In this document: positions 15,906 to 24,834 of the stretch, one piece after another
Layout: every line of letters begins with the position of its first letter
How positions within the stretch are numbered: position 1 is the first letter of the stretch
Assembly (NCBI GenBank): GCA_963732845.1
Contig: CAVTBE010000015.1
Location: 62,001-126,000 of the forward strand
Reading direction: 5' to 3'
Length of the DNA: 64,000 nt
Origin: CAVSRC01 sp963732845
GTDB taxonomy: Bacteria > Pseudomonadota > Alphaproteobacteria > Rhizobiales > Kaistiaceae
Program-made: the position numbers and the translations under genes
Notes under the pieces: model-generated
Told to the model about the DNA's origin: nothing
Seen by the model: only the letters and a program-made list of their open reading frames with translations
The model's database searches: none

Positions 15906-17030
15906 ATGGCTCGGAAATCGAAAATGCTGGCAGCCCTGGCGGTCGCAGGGGGGCTCCTCGTCGGGGCCGGCGGCGCGCAAGCCGACGAACAGACAGTCGT
16001 TCGCGTTGGGATGACGCCTTTCTTCGACTATCAGTTCTTCAGCGTTGCCAAGGAGTATGGCTGGGACAAGCAGCTGGGACTGGACCTCCAGTTCCAGTGG
16101 CTCACCCAGAGCGGTCCGTCGATCCAGGCGCTTGCCAACGGATCGCTGGACACGGTGAACACCTGCGTGGTGTGCAACTATCCCTTCTACGAATCCGTGC
16201 CCGAGATGCAGAACTTCCTGACTGTGAACCAGTTCAAGGGGTTCGTCGTGATCGGACGCGTCGGCCAGTCGAAATCCTACGATGAGCTGTTGGCGGATCT
16301 CGGCAGCGCCGACAAGGCCCGGACGGCCGCCATCCAGCAGATGAAGGGCAAGACATTCCCCGTCTACCTGGCGAATTACCGTCCGCTCATCACCGCCGTC
16401 CTGGAGCAGGCGGGAATGAGCCTCGATGACGTGCAGACCATCAATTTCGCGGACGACGAGAAGGCCGCGCTGGCTTACATCGGCGGCAACGGCGAGTTCT
16501 ACATGGGCGGCCTGCCGTCGGAGATCAACCTGCTGATGAACCACCCGGATCAGTTCAAGCTGATCGGCGGCGCGGAGATCCTCGGGCCCGCCGGCCTCTG
16601 GTACAGCAACGTCGCCGCCACCGAGACGTGGCTGGCCGCGAACGAGGACACGGCCCTCAAGATCATGGCCATGTCCTATCGCTACAACCGCTACGTCCAG
16701 GAGAAGATCGACGTGATCATGCCCATCGTCGTCAAGGCGATGAACGACCACTCGGGCGTTGCGACCGACGTCGACAATCTGAAGTTCATCTTCGACAAGT
16801 TCCTGGAGTTCCGGACCTACAAGCAGGACGCGGAAACCACGTATAACGCGAATTCCCCGCTGTTCTGGGAGAACTCGGCGAAGTACTACGTCGCCAAGTC
16901 GACCGAACTGCCCAAGGACGCCGACTACGCGGCCAAGAACCCGCTGAACGACTGGTACAAGAAGTTCGTCGCCAGGCAGGACCTGCTCACCTGGGTCGAC
17001 ACCCCGCTGGACGACAAGCCCGCTCACTAA
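15906..17030 (+). CDS. NitT/TauT-type ABC transporter substrate-binding protein
   Basis: 374 residues from ATG 15906 (a GTG directly before it is less likely). Signal peptide KMLAALAVAGGLLVGAGGAQA, then the NMT1/THI5/SsuA-like periplasmic fold: VGMTPFFDYQFFSVAKEYGWDKQLGLDL, ALANGSLDTVNTC, and a second lobe after about residue 190. The cysteines in NTCVVCNYPF are unusual for the family and sit in the expected ligand cleft. Family members bind sulfonates, nitrate, pyrimidine precursors and aromatic acids. Here the gene heads a sugar-phosphate pathway, so an unusual (acidic or sulfonated) sugar is conceivable but unproven. Confidence 0.85.
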   Translation: MARKSKMLAALAVAGGLLVGAGGAQADEQTVVRVGMTPFFDYQFFSVAKEYGWDKQLGLDLQFQWLTQSGPSIQALANGSLDTVNTCVVCNYPFYESVPEMQNFLTVNQFKGFVVIGRVGQSKSYDELLADLGSADKARTAAIQQMKGKTFPVYLANYRPLITAVLEQAGMSLDDVQTINFADDEKAALAYIGGNGEFYMGGLPSEINLLMNHPDQFKLIGGAEILGPAGLWYSNVAATETWLAANEDTALKIMAMSYRYNRYVQEKIDVIMPIVVKAMNDHSGVATDVDNLKFIFDKFLEFRTYKQDAETTYNANSPLFWENSAKYYVAKSTELPKDADYAAKNPLNDWYKKFVARQDLLTWVDTPLDDKPAH

Positions 17031-17138
17031 GGACTGAACTAGCGGATGAACGGGAGGCCGCTGCGCAAATCACGCATCGGCCTCCCTGCCAGGGATGCGT
17101 GCGGGCAAAAGACCGCCGGAGACTATCCGGAGACAACA

Positions 17139-18176
17139 ATGACAACGTCGGACTTCGTAACACTCAAGGAAATCACGGGCCAGACGACCGCGTGGGCGGA
17201 AGCGATCGAGCGGGCAAATGCACTTGCACCCGAGATCGCGCAACTGGCAATCGGCGACCAGCGTCAGGTGATCTGCGTTGGCTGCGGCAGCACCTACTAT
17301 CTGGCGCTCTCTGTGGCGTCGCTCATCCAATCACGCACGGGGGTCGTCGCGCGGGCGTTTCCCGCCTCCGAACTGCTGCTCAATCCGGATGGCGCTTATG
17401 TCGACGGGAACACCATCCTCGTCGCGCTGTCGCGCTCTGGCGCCACATCCGAGACCTTGCGCGTCGTGGCCGACTTCAAGGCCAGGCGGCCGGGCAAGGT
17501 CGTGGTCGTGACCAACCATGCCGACTCTCCGACCGCGGCGCACGGCGACATCGTCGTGGCCATGGCGAAGGGCCAGGAGCAGAGCGTGGCGCAGACGCGT
17601 TCCTTCGCCTCGATGCACGTCGCCGCTGCGGCGATCGCCGATCTGGCCGGGCCGGCACCCTTACGCGACGGCTACAGAGAAGCGCTGGTCGCCTGCGGCA
17701 ACAGACTGATCGGCGAGCATGTCGACCTGGCGCAGAGCCTGGCGACGGACCGCCGGATCAACCAGGTCTTCTTTCTCGGCAGCGGCCCGCGCTACGGGCT
17801 GGCCTGCGAGGCAAGCCTCAAGCTCAAGGAAATGAGCCAGACCGTCTCCGAGCCATTCCATTTCTTCGAGTTCCGCCACGGCCCGATCTCCATGGTCGAC
17901 CGGAACACGCTGGTCGTCGGCCTGGTGTCGGAGGGAGCTCACGACTACGAGGCGGCGGTGCTGGACGAGGTCCGCGCCATCGGCGCCAGGACGCTCTCCC
18001 TCGGCGAGACGGGCACCGACGTTGCATTCGGTTCGGGAGTTCCCGACCACGTTCGCAACGTGCTCTACCTTCCCGTTCTCCAGCTATTCGCCTATCGCCG
18101 CGCGGTCGCCGGCGGGAAGGACCCCGACAGGCCGCGCAATCTTACCGCCTTCGTCGAACTCGCGCTGGAACGCTGA
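17139..18176 (+). CDS. SIS-domain sugar isomerase/deaminase (AgaS/GlmS-like)
   Basis: 345 residues from ATG 17139. An earlier in-frame ATG at 17046 adds 31 non-conserved residues. Two SIS domains: the first has CVGCGSTYYLALSVASLI and ALSRSGATSETLRVV, the second FLGSGPRYGLACEASLKLKEM and PFHFFEFRHGPISMVD. Such proteins isomerise or deaminate sugar phosphates (GlmS isomerase domain, AgaS, FrlB) in the cytoplasm. With the kinase and GatZ-like protein downstream, it would supply a ketose phosphate. The substrate may be an amino sugar phosphate, fructosamine-type adduct or another aldose phosphate. Confidence 0.85.
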   Translation: MTTSDFVTLKEITGQTTAWAEAIERANALAPEIAQLAIGDQRQVICVGCGSTYYLALSVASLIQSRTGVVARAFPASELLLNPDGAYVDGNTILVALSRSGATSETLRVVADFKARRPGKVVVVTNHADSPTAAHGDIVVAMAKGQEQSVAQTRSFASMHVAAAAIADLAGPAPLRDGYREALVACGNRLIGEHVDLAQSLATDRRINQVFFLGSGPRYGLACEASLKLKEMSQTVSEPFHFFEFRHGPISMVDRNTLVVGLVSEGAHDYEAAVLDEVRAIGARTLSLGETGTDVAFGSGVPDHVRNVLYLPVLQLFAYRRAVAGGKDPDRPRNLTAFVELALER

Positions 18177-18185
18177 GCAGAGGTC

Positions 18186-19127
18186 ATGGGCACGCCGACC
18201 TTCGATATCGTGGCCGTCGGAGAAATCAACGCCGATCTCATCCTCTCCGGCGATGTGACACCGGCCTTCGGTCAGGTGGAGAAGCTTGTCAGCGACGCCC
18301 GCCTCGTCATCGGCAGTTCGACCGCCATCTTCGCCTGCGCTGCCGCACGCCTGGGCCTGCGCACGGCGATCATCGGCAAGGTCGGCAGGGACATCTTCGG
18401 CCACTTCATGATCGACTCCCTCGGCGAACGGGGCGTCGATACTTCGGGCGTGGTCGTCACCGCCGATGCGCCGACCGGGCTCAGCGTGATCCTCGCCCGT
18501 GGCGCCGACCGTGCCATCCTGACCTATCCCGGGACCATAGCGGCGCTCAGCTATTCCGAAATCCCCCTCCCCACCATCCGTGCCGCGCGGCACCTTCATA
18601 TCGGCAGTTACTTCCTGCTCGATGCACTGCGTCCGGATATCCCGCGCTTGTTCGAGCAGGCGCGCGCGTCGGGCCTGACTGTCTCGATGGATACGAACTA
18701 CGACCCCACGGATAGATGGAACGGCGGCGTCCATGACGCACTCCGCCAAGTCGATGTCTTCCTGCCCAACGCCACCGAGGCCAGGGCCATCAGCGGCAAG
18801 GAATCGACGGAAGAGGCAATCGGCGCGCTCGCCGAAATCGTCTCCCTCGTCGCCGTTAAGCTCGGAGAACAGGGTGCGACGGCGAAGCAGGGTTCCGGCC
18901 CTGCGATCAGCCTGCCGGCATCGCCGGTCAACGTCGTCGACACCGTCGGCGCCGGCGACTGTTTCGATGCCGGCTTTCTCTTCGGCTTCCTGAACGGCTG
19001 GGACGTCCGCCACGCGCTCGAGCTGGCCATCGCCTGCGGTAGCCTGTCGACCGGGAAGGGCGGCGGCACCGACGGCCAGCCGGACCTCGCCGAGGCCCTG
19101 CGATTCGTCGAGGCCAGGATGCGGTGA
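18186..19127 (+). CDS. PfkB-family carbohydrate kinase
   Basis: 313 residues. The N-terminal PfkB signature region is VGEINADLIL, with GSSTAIFACAAARLGLRTAIIGKVGRD. The catalytic C-terminal signature is VDTVGAGDCFDAGFLFGFL, containing the catalytic Asp of GAGD. It starts ten bases after the SIS gene and overlaps the next gene by four bases. Its likely role is ATP-dependent phosphorylation of a ketose phosphate or ketose before aldol cleavage, as tagatose-6-phosphate kinase does in galactosamine catabolism. The exact sugar is unknown. Confidence 0.88.
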   Translation: MGTPTFDIVAVGEINADLILSGDVTPAFGQVEKLVSDARLVIGSSTAIFACAAARLGLRTAIIGKVGRDIFGHFMIDSLGERGVDTSGVVVTADAPTGLSVILARGADRAILTYPGTIAALSYSEIPLPTIRAARHLHIGSYFLLDALRPDIPRLFEQARASGLTVSMDTNYDPTDRWNGGVHDALRQVDVFLPNATEARAISGKESTEEAIGALAEIVSLVAVKLGEQGATAKQGSGPAISLPASPVNVVDTVGAGDCFDAGFLFGFLNGWDVRHALELAIACGSLSTGKGGGTDGQPDLAEALRFVEARMR

Positions 19128-20359
19128 CGTATATGCCCGACAGGATCGCCATCGTTGCCCAGCTTTCCAGCGTTCATTCCCCCGACGAGGATCTGGCGCC
19201 GGCGAAGGTCTCCGCCCATCTCGCCAGGGTCACCAGGGAGGTCCCGCTCGATATCCTCGCCGTCGGCTGGACCGAGCGGCCGGCGCTCTTCCGCATGCTG
19301 ACCGCGCCGGAGAGCCGCCCAGCCCCTGAAGTCTTCCTGTGGTATCCGCTGCTTTCCGACTATCCCGGCTTCGACCCCTCCCACCTAGTCGTCAACAGCC
19401 GGTTGGCGCGGAACTCCGGTTGGTCGGGCTATGACGGCACCGGCATTGCCGAGACCTTCCGCCAGGCCTGCCCCAACAATCCACTCACGCTTACGACCTC
19501 CCTCGCGCGCCTCGATGAGATCATGTCGAGATATTCCTTCGACGGGGTGTTCCTCGACAAGATCCGCTTCCCTTCGCCGGCCAACGGTCTGGCCGACGTC
19601 TTCTCCTGCTTCTGTCCGTATTGCGCGAAGAAGGCCGCCGAAGCCGGCCTCGACCTCGAAGCGGTGCGCACCATGCTGAACGGCACGCCGGCGGCGCGGT
19701 CTGCCGCCACCCCGATCGCCATCCCGAAGGGCGCCCGCTGGCTCGAGCACCTCGTCGCCGACGAGCCGCTGCTGCAGCGCTTCATCCGCTTCCGCGCCAA
19801 TTCGATCAGCGCACTGGTCGGCAAGGTGACCGAGGTGATGCGGGGGATGGGCAGAAAGGTGTCGCTCGACGTCTTCACGCCCATTCTGGCCCCGCTCGTC
19901 GGACAGGATTTTGCAGCGCTGGCGCCTGACGCCGACTGGATCAAGCCGATGATCTACCGGTTCGGAAAGGGGCCGGCGAACCTGCGCAGCGAGCTTCCCT
20001 CCCTGCTCCGCGATCTTGCCCGGCATCTCGGCCGCGACGAGGCGGCGGCGATGGACTGGGCGGCCGGCGAGGTCGATGGCATCGTCGGGCACACGCTCGC
20101 GGAGATCGAGACGGCGGCACCCTTGAGCCTGGTCCGTGCCGAGACGAAGCGCTCTCTCTCGCTCTATGGCGGCACGCCGCTCTATCTCGGCCTCGAGAGC
20201 GTCTCCATCCCTGGGCTGATGGAGGTCACGCCGCGCAACATCGAGGAAATCCTGGAGATCGGCGCTGAGGCCGGCGTGCAGGGCTATGTGCTCTCCTGGG
20301 ACCTTCTGCACACGCCCATTGAGAACGTCAGGTCGCTGAGAAGCCTCCTAGGCCACTGA
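19124..20359 (+). CDS. TIM-barrel glycoside-hydrolase-like protein
   Basis: 411 residues with no signal peptide, so cytoplasmic. The GTG start overlaps the kinase stop; ATG 19133 is an alternative. FDGVFLDKIRFPS resembles the strand-4 motif of GHL-type barrels (GYDGIQLDYVRFP-like), followed by the Cys pair motif CFCPYCAKKAAEAGLD seen in putative family 10/14-like hydrolases. Later strands (KVSLDVFTPIL, ADWIKPMIYRFGKG, YLGLESVSIPG) fit a barrel. It may cleave a glycoside after import, which would explain its place in the operon, but the family is not experimentally assigned. Confidence 0.6.
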   Translation: MTYMPDRIAIVAQLSSVHSPDEDLAPAKVSAHLARVTREVPLDILAVGWTERPALFRMLTAPESRPAPEVFLWYPLLSDYPGFDPSHLVVNSRLARNSGWSGYDGTGIAETFRQACPNNPLTLTTSLARLDEIMSRYSFDGVFLDKIRFPSPANGLADVFSCFCPYCAKKAAEAGLDLEAVRTMLNGTPAARSAATPIAIPKGARWLEHLVADEPLLQRFIRFRANSISALVGKVTEVMRGMGRKVSLDVFTPILAPLVGQDFAALAPDADWIKPMIYRFGKGPANLRSELPSLLRDLARHLGRDEAAAMDWAAGEVDGIVGHTLAEIETAAPLSLVRAETKRSLSLYGGTPLYLGLESVSIPGLMEVTPRNIEEILEIGAEAGVQGYVLSWDLLHTPIENVRSLRSLLGH

Positions 20360-20374
20360 CCCGCAGGAAACGTC

Positions 20375-21643
20375 ATGCAACAACAGACGCTTGCAAACCT
20401 CGCCAGCCGGACGGCCGACGGCCGCCGGCGCGGCATCGCCTCGATCTGCTCCGCCCATCCCTTCGTCATCGAAGCGACCTTGCGGCAGGCCGCAGCCGAC
20501 GGCAGCACCGTGCTGATCGAGGCGACCTGCAATCAGGTCAACCACCGCGGCGGCTATACGGGCATGACGCCGGCGGCTTTCCGCGACTTCGTCTTCGGGC
20601 TGGCGGAGAAGGCCGGGCTGCCAAAGGACAGGATCCTGCTCGACGGCGATCATCTCGGCCCCAATCCGTGGAAGGGCCTGCCGGCCGACGATGCCATGCG
20701 GGAGAGCGAGCGCATGATGGCGGCCTTCGTCGAGGCCGGCTTCACCAAGATTCATCTCGACACCAGCATGGCCTGCCGCGGCGATCCGGGGCCGCTTCCC
20801 GAAGCGACGATCGCGGCCCGGGCGGCGCGTCTCGCCGCAGTCGCGGAACGCTCGGCGGCATCCGCCGGGGTCGTTCTCTACTACGTCATCGGGACCGAGG
20901 TGCCGATCCCGGGAGGCGCGCACGAGACGATCGCGACGCTGGAGGTAACCCGGCCCCAGGCGGCGATCGCGACGACCGAGTCGCATCGCGAGGCCTTCGC
21001 CGCCGCCAGCGTTGGCGCGGCTTTCGAACGCGTGATCGCGTTGGTCGTGCAGCCGGGCGTGGAATACGGCAGCGGCAACGTGGTCCCCTATGTGCGCGAC
21101 AAGGCGGCCGATCTCAGCGCCGCGCTGGGCGCGCTGTCCGGACTGGTGTTCGAGGCCCACTCCACCGACTATCAGAGCGTCGAATGCCTTGGCGCCCTCG
21201 TGCAGGACGGCTTCGTCATCCTAAAGGTCGGGCCATGGCTCACCTTCGCCATGCGCGAGGCCCTCTATGGGCTGGACGCGATCGCCCGCTTCCTTCGTCG
21301 GCAGACGCGGTCGCTGATCGACGCAATGGAACAGGTCATGCTCACCCAGCCCGCCGATTGGCAGCCCTATTACGGCGGCGCGGCCGACAGGCAGTATGTC
21401 GCCCGGCATTTCAGCTACAGCGACCGCATCCGCTACTACTGGCCGCAGCCGCAGGCGCGTGCGGCGGTCGATAGCCTGCTTGCAACGCTGGCGGACGTCG
21501 AGCTGCCGGAGACGCTGATCAGCCAGTGTCTCCCGCGCCTCTACGAGCGCGTGAGAAGTGGATCGCTAGCGGCAGAGCCGCGCGCCTTGATCGCCGAGTC
21601 GATTAAGGACGTGCTGCGCACTTACGCGGCGGCTTGCCACTAA
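20375..21643 (+). CDS. GatZ/KbaZ-like tagatose-bisphosphate aldolase subunit
   Basis: 422 residues matching the GatZ/KbaZ family over its full length: GIASICSAHPFVIEATLRQA, LIEATCNQVNHRGGYTGMTP, LLDGDHLGPNPW, GFTKIHLDTSMAC, YVIGTEVPIPGG, QPGVEYGSGNV, FEAHSTDYQ and LKVGPWLTFAMREAL. In Escherichia coli this subunit is non-catalytic and partners the class II aldolase GatY/KbaY, which is not in this window. Here it ends the operon, pointing to cleavage of a ketose bisphosphate to DHAP and an aldehyde, either with a partner encoded elsewhere or by itself. Confidence 0.88.
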   Translation: MQQQTLANLASRTADGRRRGIASICSAHPFVIEATLRQAAADGSTVLIEATCNQVNHRGGYTGMTPAAFRDFVFGLAEKAGLPKDRILLDGDHLGPNPWKGLPADDAMRESERMMAAFVEAGFTKIHLDTSMACRGDPGPLPEATIAARAARLAAVAERSAASAGVVLYYVIGTEVPIPGGAHETIATLEVTRPQAAIATTESHREAFAAASVGAAFERVIALVVQPGVEYGSGNVVPYVRDKAADLSAALGALSGLVFEAHSTDYQSVECLGALVQDGFVILKVGPWLTFAMREALYGLDAIARFLRRQTRSLIDAMEQVMLTQPADWQPYYGGAADRQYVARHFSYSDRIRYYWPQPQARAAVDSLLATLADVELPETLISQCLPRLYERVRSGSLAAEPRALIAESIKDVLRTYAAACH

Positions 21644-21828
21644 ATCTTGGAGCAACCCAGGCCGTCGACCGGCGTCCTGCCCACCTTAAATGGTTAACGC
21701 CGACACCCCAGGGCGCCTGGTGCAGTGCCGGCCAAACTGCAAGGCTGCCTTGCAGAATCCCCACTGCCACGGCCCGGCGAATGGGCCTATCTACGCTGCG
21801 TGATCAAAGCGAGCGAGAGGGCATTGCA

Positions 21829-21984
21829 ATGACAGAAGATCGGATTGCCAGGGCCTATCGCATCTGGCGCAAGTATCGCGACAACTTCAACGAGCTGAAC
21901 CGGCTGTCGGACCGCGATCTGTGGGATATCGGCGTGAACCGCGGCGAAATTCCTGCATTGGCGAAGGTTCACGCCCTCCGCTAG
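21829..21984 (+). CDS. DUF1127 small protein
   Basis: 51 residues starting TEDRIARAYRIWRKYRDN, with the hallmark LNRLSDRDLWDIGVNRGEIP. DUF1127 proteins are short arginine-rich proteins common in alphaproteobacteria; some members affect phosphate or RNA metabolism. The start at ATG 21829 has a purine-rich GAGCGAGAGGG upstream. A longer in-frame extension from 21634 is not conserved-looking. Monocistronic, with prfC 180 bases downstream. Confidence 0.85.
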   Translation: MTEDRIARAYRIWRKYRDNFNELNRLSDRDLWDIGVNRGEIPALAKVHALR

Positions 21985-22161
21985 ACGGATTTCTCCCTGA
22001 CCTCCAGCGGGCGCTCCCCCGGCGCCCGCTTCGTTTTTGCGCGATGGCTCCGCCAAGGAAGGGCGGCACCTTGTGCCACATGCCGGGTTTGATGTAGTCG
22101 GGGGCCGGCCGACCGGCCCGTTTCGCCTCCAGCCACCGCACGAGCGGCCACACCTCCGACG

Positions 22162-23748
22162 ATGACCCTTTCCGAGGAAGCTCAACGCCGCCGTACCTTT
22201 GCGATCATCTCGCACCCGGACGCCGGCAAGACCACGCTGACCGAGAAGCTCCTGCTCTTCGGTGGCGCTATTCAGCTTGCCGGCGAGGTGCGCGCCAAGG
22301 CCAATCGCCGCCAGACCCGTTCCGACTGGATGGAGATGGAGCGCGAGCGCGGCATCTCGGTCGTCACCTCGGTGATGACCTTCGAATATGGCGACACCGT
22401 CTTTAATCTCCTCGACACGCCCGGCCACGAGGATTTCTCCGAGGACACCTACCGCACGCTGACCGCAGTCGATTCCGCCGTCATGGTCATCGACGCCGCC
22501 CGCGGTATCGAGGCGCGCACGCTGAAGCTGTTCGAGGTCTGCCGCCTGCGCGACATCCCCATCATTACCTTCATCAACAAGCTCGACCGCGACGGCCGCC
22601 ATCCCTTCGACCTGCTCGAGGAGATCGAGAAGCGGCTGGCGCTCGACACCACGCCGCTCACCTGGCCGCTCGGCATGGGGCACGGCTTCGCCGGCGTCTA
22701 CGACCTGGAGAAGGACGCCATCCATCGCCTCGACTCCGATGGCAGCCTCCAGCCGGTCACCGAACTGAACGCCGCGGCACTCGCCGACTATCTGCCGGAG
22801 AGCGAGCGCGAGACGGTCGCCGAGGAGATCGCGCTCGCCAAGGCGGCCTCGCGCCCCTTCGACCTCACCTCGTTCCGCGAAGGCCACCTGACGCCGGTGC
22901 TGTTCGGCAGTGCGCTCAAGAATTTCGGCGTCCGCGACCTGATCGAACGACTGGCCGCCTATGCGCCGCCGCCGCAGCCGCGCGGCGCCGAGGAGCGTAC
23001 CGTCGCCCCGGAGGAGGAGGCGATGAGCGGCTTCGTCTTCAAGATCCAGGCGAACATGGATCCCAACCATCGCGACCGCATCGCCTTCCTGCGCGTCTGC
23101 TCGGGCAAGCTCACCCGCGGCATGAAGGCGCGCCTGGGGCGCACCGGCAAGACCATCGCGCTCAACGCGCCGCAGTTCTTCTTCGCCCAGGAGCGCGCCA
23201 TCGCCGACGAAGCCTATGCCGGCGACATCGTCGGCCTGCCCAATCACGGCACGCTCAGGATCGGCGACACGCTGACCGAGCGCGAGGCGCTGACCTTCCG
23301 CGGCGTGCCGAGCTTCGCCCCGGAAATCCTCAGGCGCGTGCGCGTCGGCGATGCCATGCGCGCCAAGAAGCTGCGCGAGGCGCTGCGCCAGATGGCGGAG
23401 GAGGGCGTCGTCCAGGTCTTCATGCCGGCCGATGGCTCGCCGCCCATCGTCGGCGTCGTCGGCGCCCTGCAGCTCGACGTGCTGCGCCAGCGTTTGAACG
23501 ACGAATACGGCCTGCCCATCGATTTCGAGACCGCCCGTTTCGTGGTCTGCCGCTGGGTGAGCGCCGACAATCGCGCCGACCTCGATGCCTTCGTCGCCGC
23601 GCATCGCGCCGACATGGCCGAGGACCTCGATGGTTCGCCGGTGTTCATGGCGCCCTCGGCCTTCATGCTCAATTACGAGATCGAGCGCGCGCCCAAGCTC
23701 GCCTTCTCCGACATCAAGGACTACCAGCGCCAGGCGGTCAGCCAGTAG
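22162..23748 (+). CDS. prfC: peptide chain release factor 3
   Basis: 528-residue translational GTPase that recycles RF1/RF2 from the ribosome. G1 SHPDAGKTTLTEK, switch II DTPGHEDFSEDTYRTL, and NKLDRDGRHPFDLLEEIE are diagnostic of RF3 rather than EF-G. Domains II and III follow (MSGFVFKIQANMDPNHRDRIAF in part, then GVVGALQLDVLRQRL). Length is normal. The ribosome binding site is weak. Monocistronic, followed by a kilobase of non-coding hairpins. Confidence 0.95.
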   Translation: MTLSEEAQRRRTFAIISHPDAGKTTLTEKLLLFGGAIQLAGEVRAKANRRQTRSDWMEMERERGISVVTSVMTFEYGDTVFNLLDTPGHEDFSEDTYRTLTAVDSAVMVIDAARGIEARTLKLFEVCRLRDIPIITFINKLDRDGRHPFDLLEEIEKRLALDTTPLTWPLGMGHGFAGVYDLEKDAIHRLDSDGSLQPVTELNAAALADYLPESERETVAEEIALAKAASRPFDLTSFREGHLTPVLFGSALKNFGVRDLIERLAAYAPPPQPRGAEERTVAPEEEAMSGFVFKIQANMDPNHRDRIAFLRVCSGKLTRGMKARLGRTGKTIALNAPQFFFAQERAIADEAYAGDIVGLPNHGTLRIGDTLTEREALTFRGVPSFAPEILRRVRVGDAMRAKKLREALRQMAEEGVVQVFMPADGSPPIVGVVGALQLDVLRQRLNDEYGLPIDFETARFVVCRWVSADNRADLDAFVAAHRADMAEDLDGSPVFMAPSAFMLNYEIERAPKLAFSDIKDYQRQAVSQ

Positions 23749-23895
23749 GGGTGGACGCTCGCGTCCAGGGCACGAAGCTCGCATACCGGCGATGGAGCTG
23801 AGACGCCTAAGGTGACTGCGTTCCCGCTGTCGCTTGTCCCGTGCCATGACCCCTCTCCCTTCGCCGCTAGGTCGCTGCGCTCCCGAGAGGCGAAG

Positions 23896-23918
23896 CCCTC
23901 TCCCGCAAGGGGAGAGGG
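23896..23918. repeat. REP-type hairpin CCCTCTCCC/GGGAGAGGG
   Basis: Nine-base perfect arms around GCAAG. Same family as the elements at 24594-24706, 48098-48232 and 61006-61166. Confidence 0.6.
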
Positions 23919-23965
23919 AGACGAACGAGAGACCCTGCATCCCTTCGCGACTGAGCCGTATTCGT

Positions 23966-24050
23966 CCTCTCCCCCCGCAACTCCGATTTATCGGAGTTGC
24001 TCCGCTTTCAATGCCAACATCGGGTAGCCCGATGTTGGGTCGGGGGAGAG
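23966..24050. repeat. composite palindrome with two inner hairpins
   Basis: Outer arms CCTCTCCCCC and GGGGGAGAG enclose two perfect 11-bp hairpins: GCAACTCCGAT with loop TT (23977-24000) and CCAACATCGGG with loop TAG (24014-24038). The nested layout would form a cloverleaf-like structure on either strand. Confidence 0.6.
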
Positions 24051-24148
24051 ACAGAGAGGGGGTATGGGCACGCCCTCTTCATCCCGCGGGGACACGACCT
24101 CGCGTTCCCGCGCGCTGTTTGCACCGGGCTATGACCTTTCAAAGAATG

Positions 24149-24167
24149 CCCCCTCTTAATGAGGGGG
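24149..24167. repeat. hairpin CCCCCTC/GAGGGGG
   Basis: Perfect seven-base arms around TTAAT, about 400 bases after prfC. No T-run. Confidence 0.45.
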
Positions 24168-24593
24168 TGGCGGGCGCCCGGCGAATGCCGTGCGGTTACT
24201 CCGCGAAACTGGGGGCACTCGACCCGAGCGCCCGCCGCGGCGATTTTCTTGCGTCTCCCGGCAGGCGCTGCACCCCGCTTTCCTCGGTCCCCGTCGCGCC
24301 GCTTTCTTCGATCCCGGTCGGGCTTTCGCCCGCCTCGGTCTCTTACGGCGCTCCACGGTCTCTTGGAGCGGGGCTTAGGCCCTGAGGGCGGCCGGTCGTA
24401 GTGCCGACGGTCCCGCCGGGAACGCCCCGAGGGACGGACTGCGTGTCCGGAGCGCGGGGGCGCCGCTCCCCGCTCCACGCTGATGACGCCTCATGAGCGC
24501 GCCCCTTCGCGAGCGGAGATGCGAGCATCATCTCACGGGGTCAGGGCACCGGGGATAAGTATTTCTCGGTGGCGTTGCCACGGGCACGGAATC

Positions 24594-24706
24594 ACCTCTC
24601 CCCTGTGGGGAGAGGTCGCGAGCGAAGCGAGCGGGTGAGGGGGCGCCGCACCATCCATATAGCTCGGCACCCCCTCACCCTGTCCCTCTCCCCGCCGGGG
24701 AGAGGG
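24594..24706. repeat. paired REP-type inverted repeat
   Basis: Two hairpins, ACCTCTCCCC/GGGGAGAGGT (24594-24616) and CCCTCTCCCC/GGGGAGAGGG (24684-24706), face each other. Their inner flanks GGGTGAGGGGG and CCCCCTCACCC also pair, so the whole forms one long imperfect palindrome. It is a shorter relative of the element between urtD and urtE. Confidence 0.65.
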
Positions 24707-24834
24707 GACGACCAAATAAACGCTGAAGATGTCCGAAACGCCTGTGAGGCTCGTATTGTGGCGGTCGCCCGGACAAGAGCGCGAGCGAAATCCGGGCGCG
24801 AGAGAACCCTGCATTGGGCTTCGCTCCATGCGGG

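Larger units (their letters stand above)
23749..24834. other. 1-kb non-coding block rich in palindromes
   Basis: No open frame here looks like a protein. The block holds at least seven perfect hairpins, two of them in a composite element at 23966-24050 and two in a REP-type pair at 24594-24706. The middle (24170-24540) is very G+C-rich and might encode a structured RNA, but no known family was recognised. Confidence 0.6.

Noticed and set aside
17099..18715. A 538-codon open frame on the plus strand
   Set aside because: It overlaps the SIS and PfkB genes in another frame and is Arg-rich without domains.
21787..23940. A 717-codon open frame on the minus strand
   Set aside because: Antisense to prfC and the DUF1127 gene. 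No domain, biased shadow composition.
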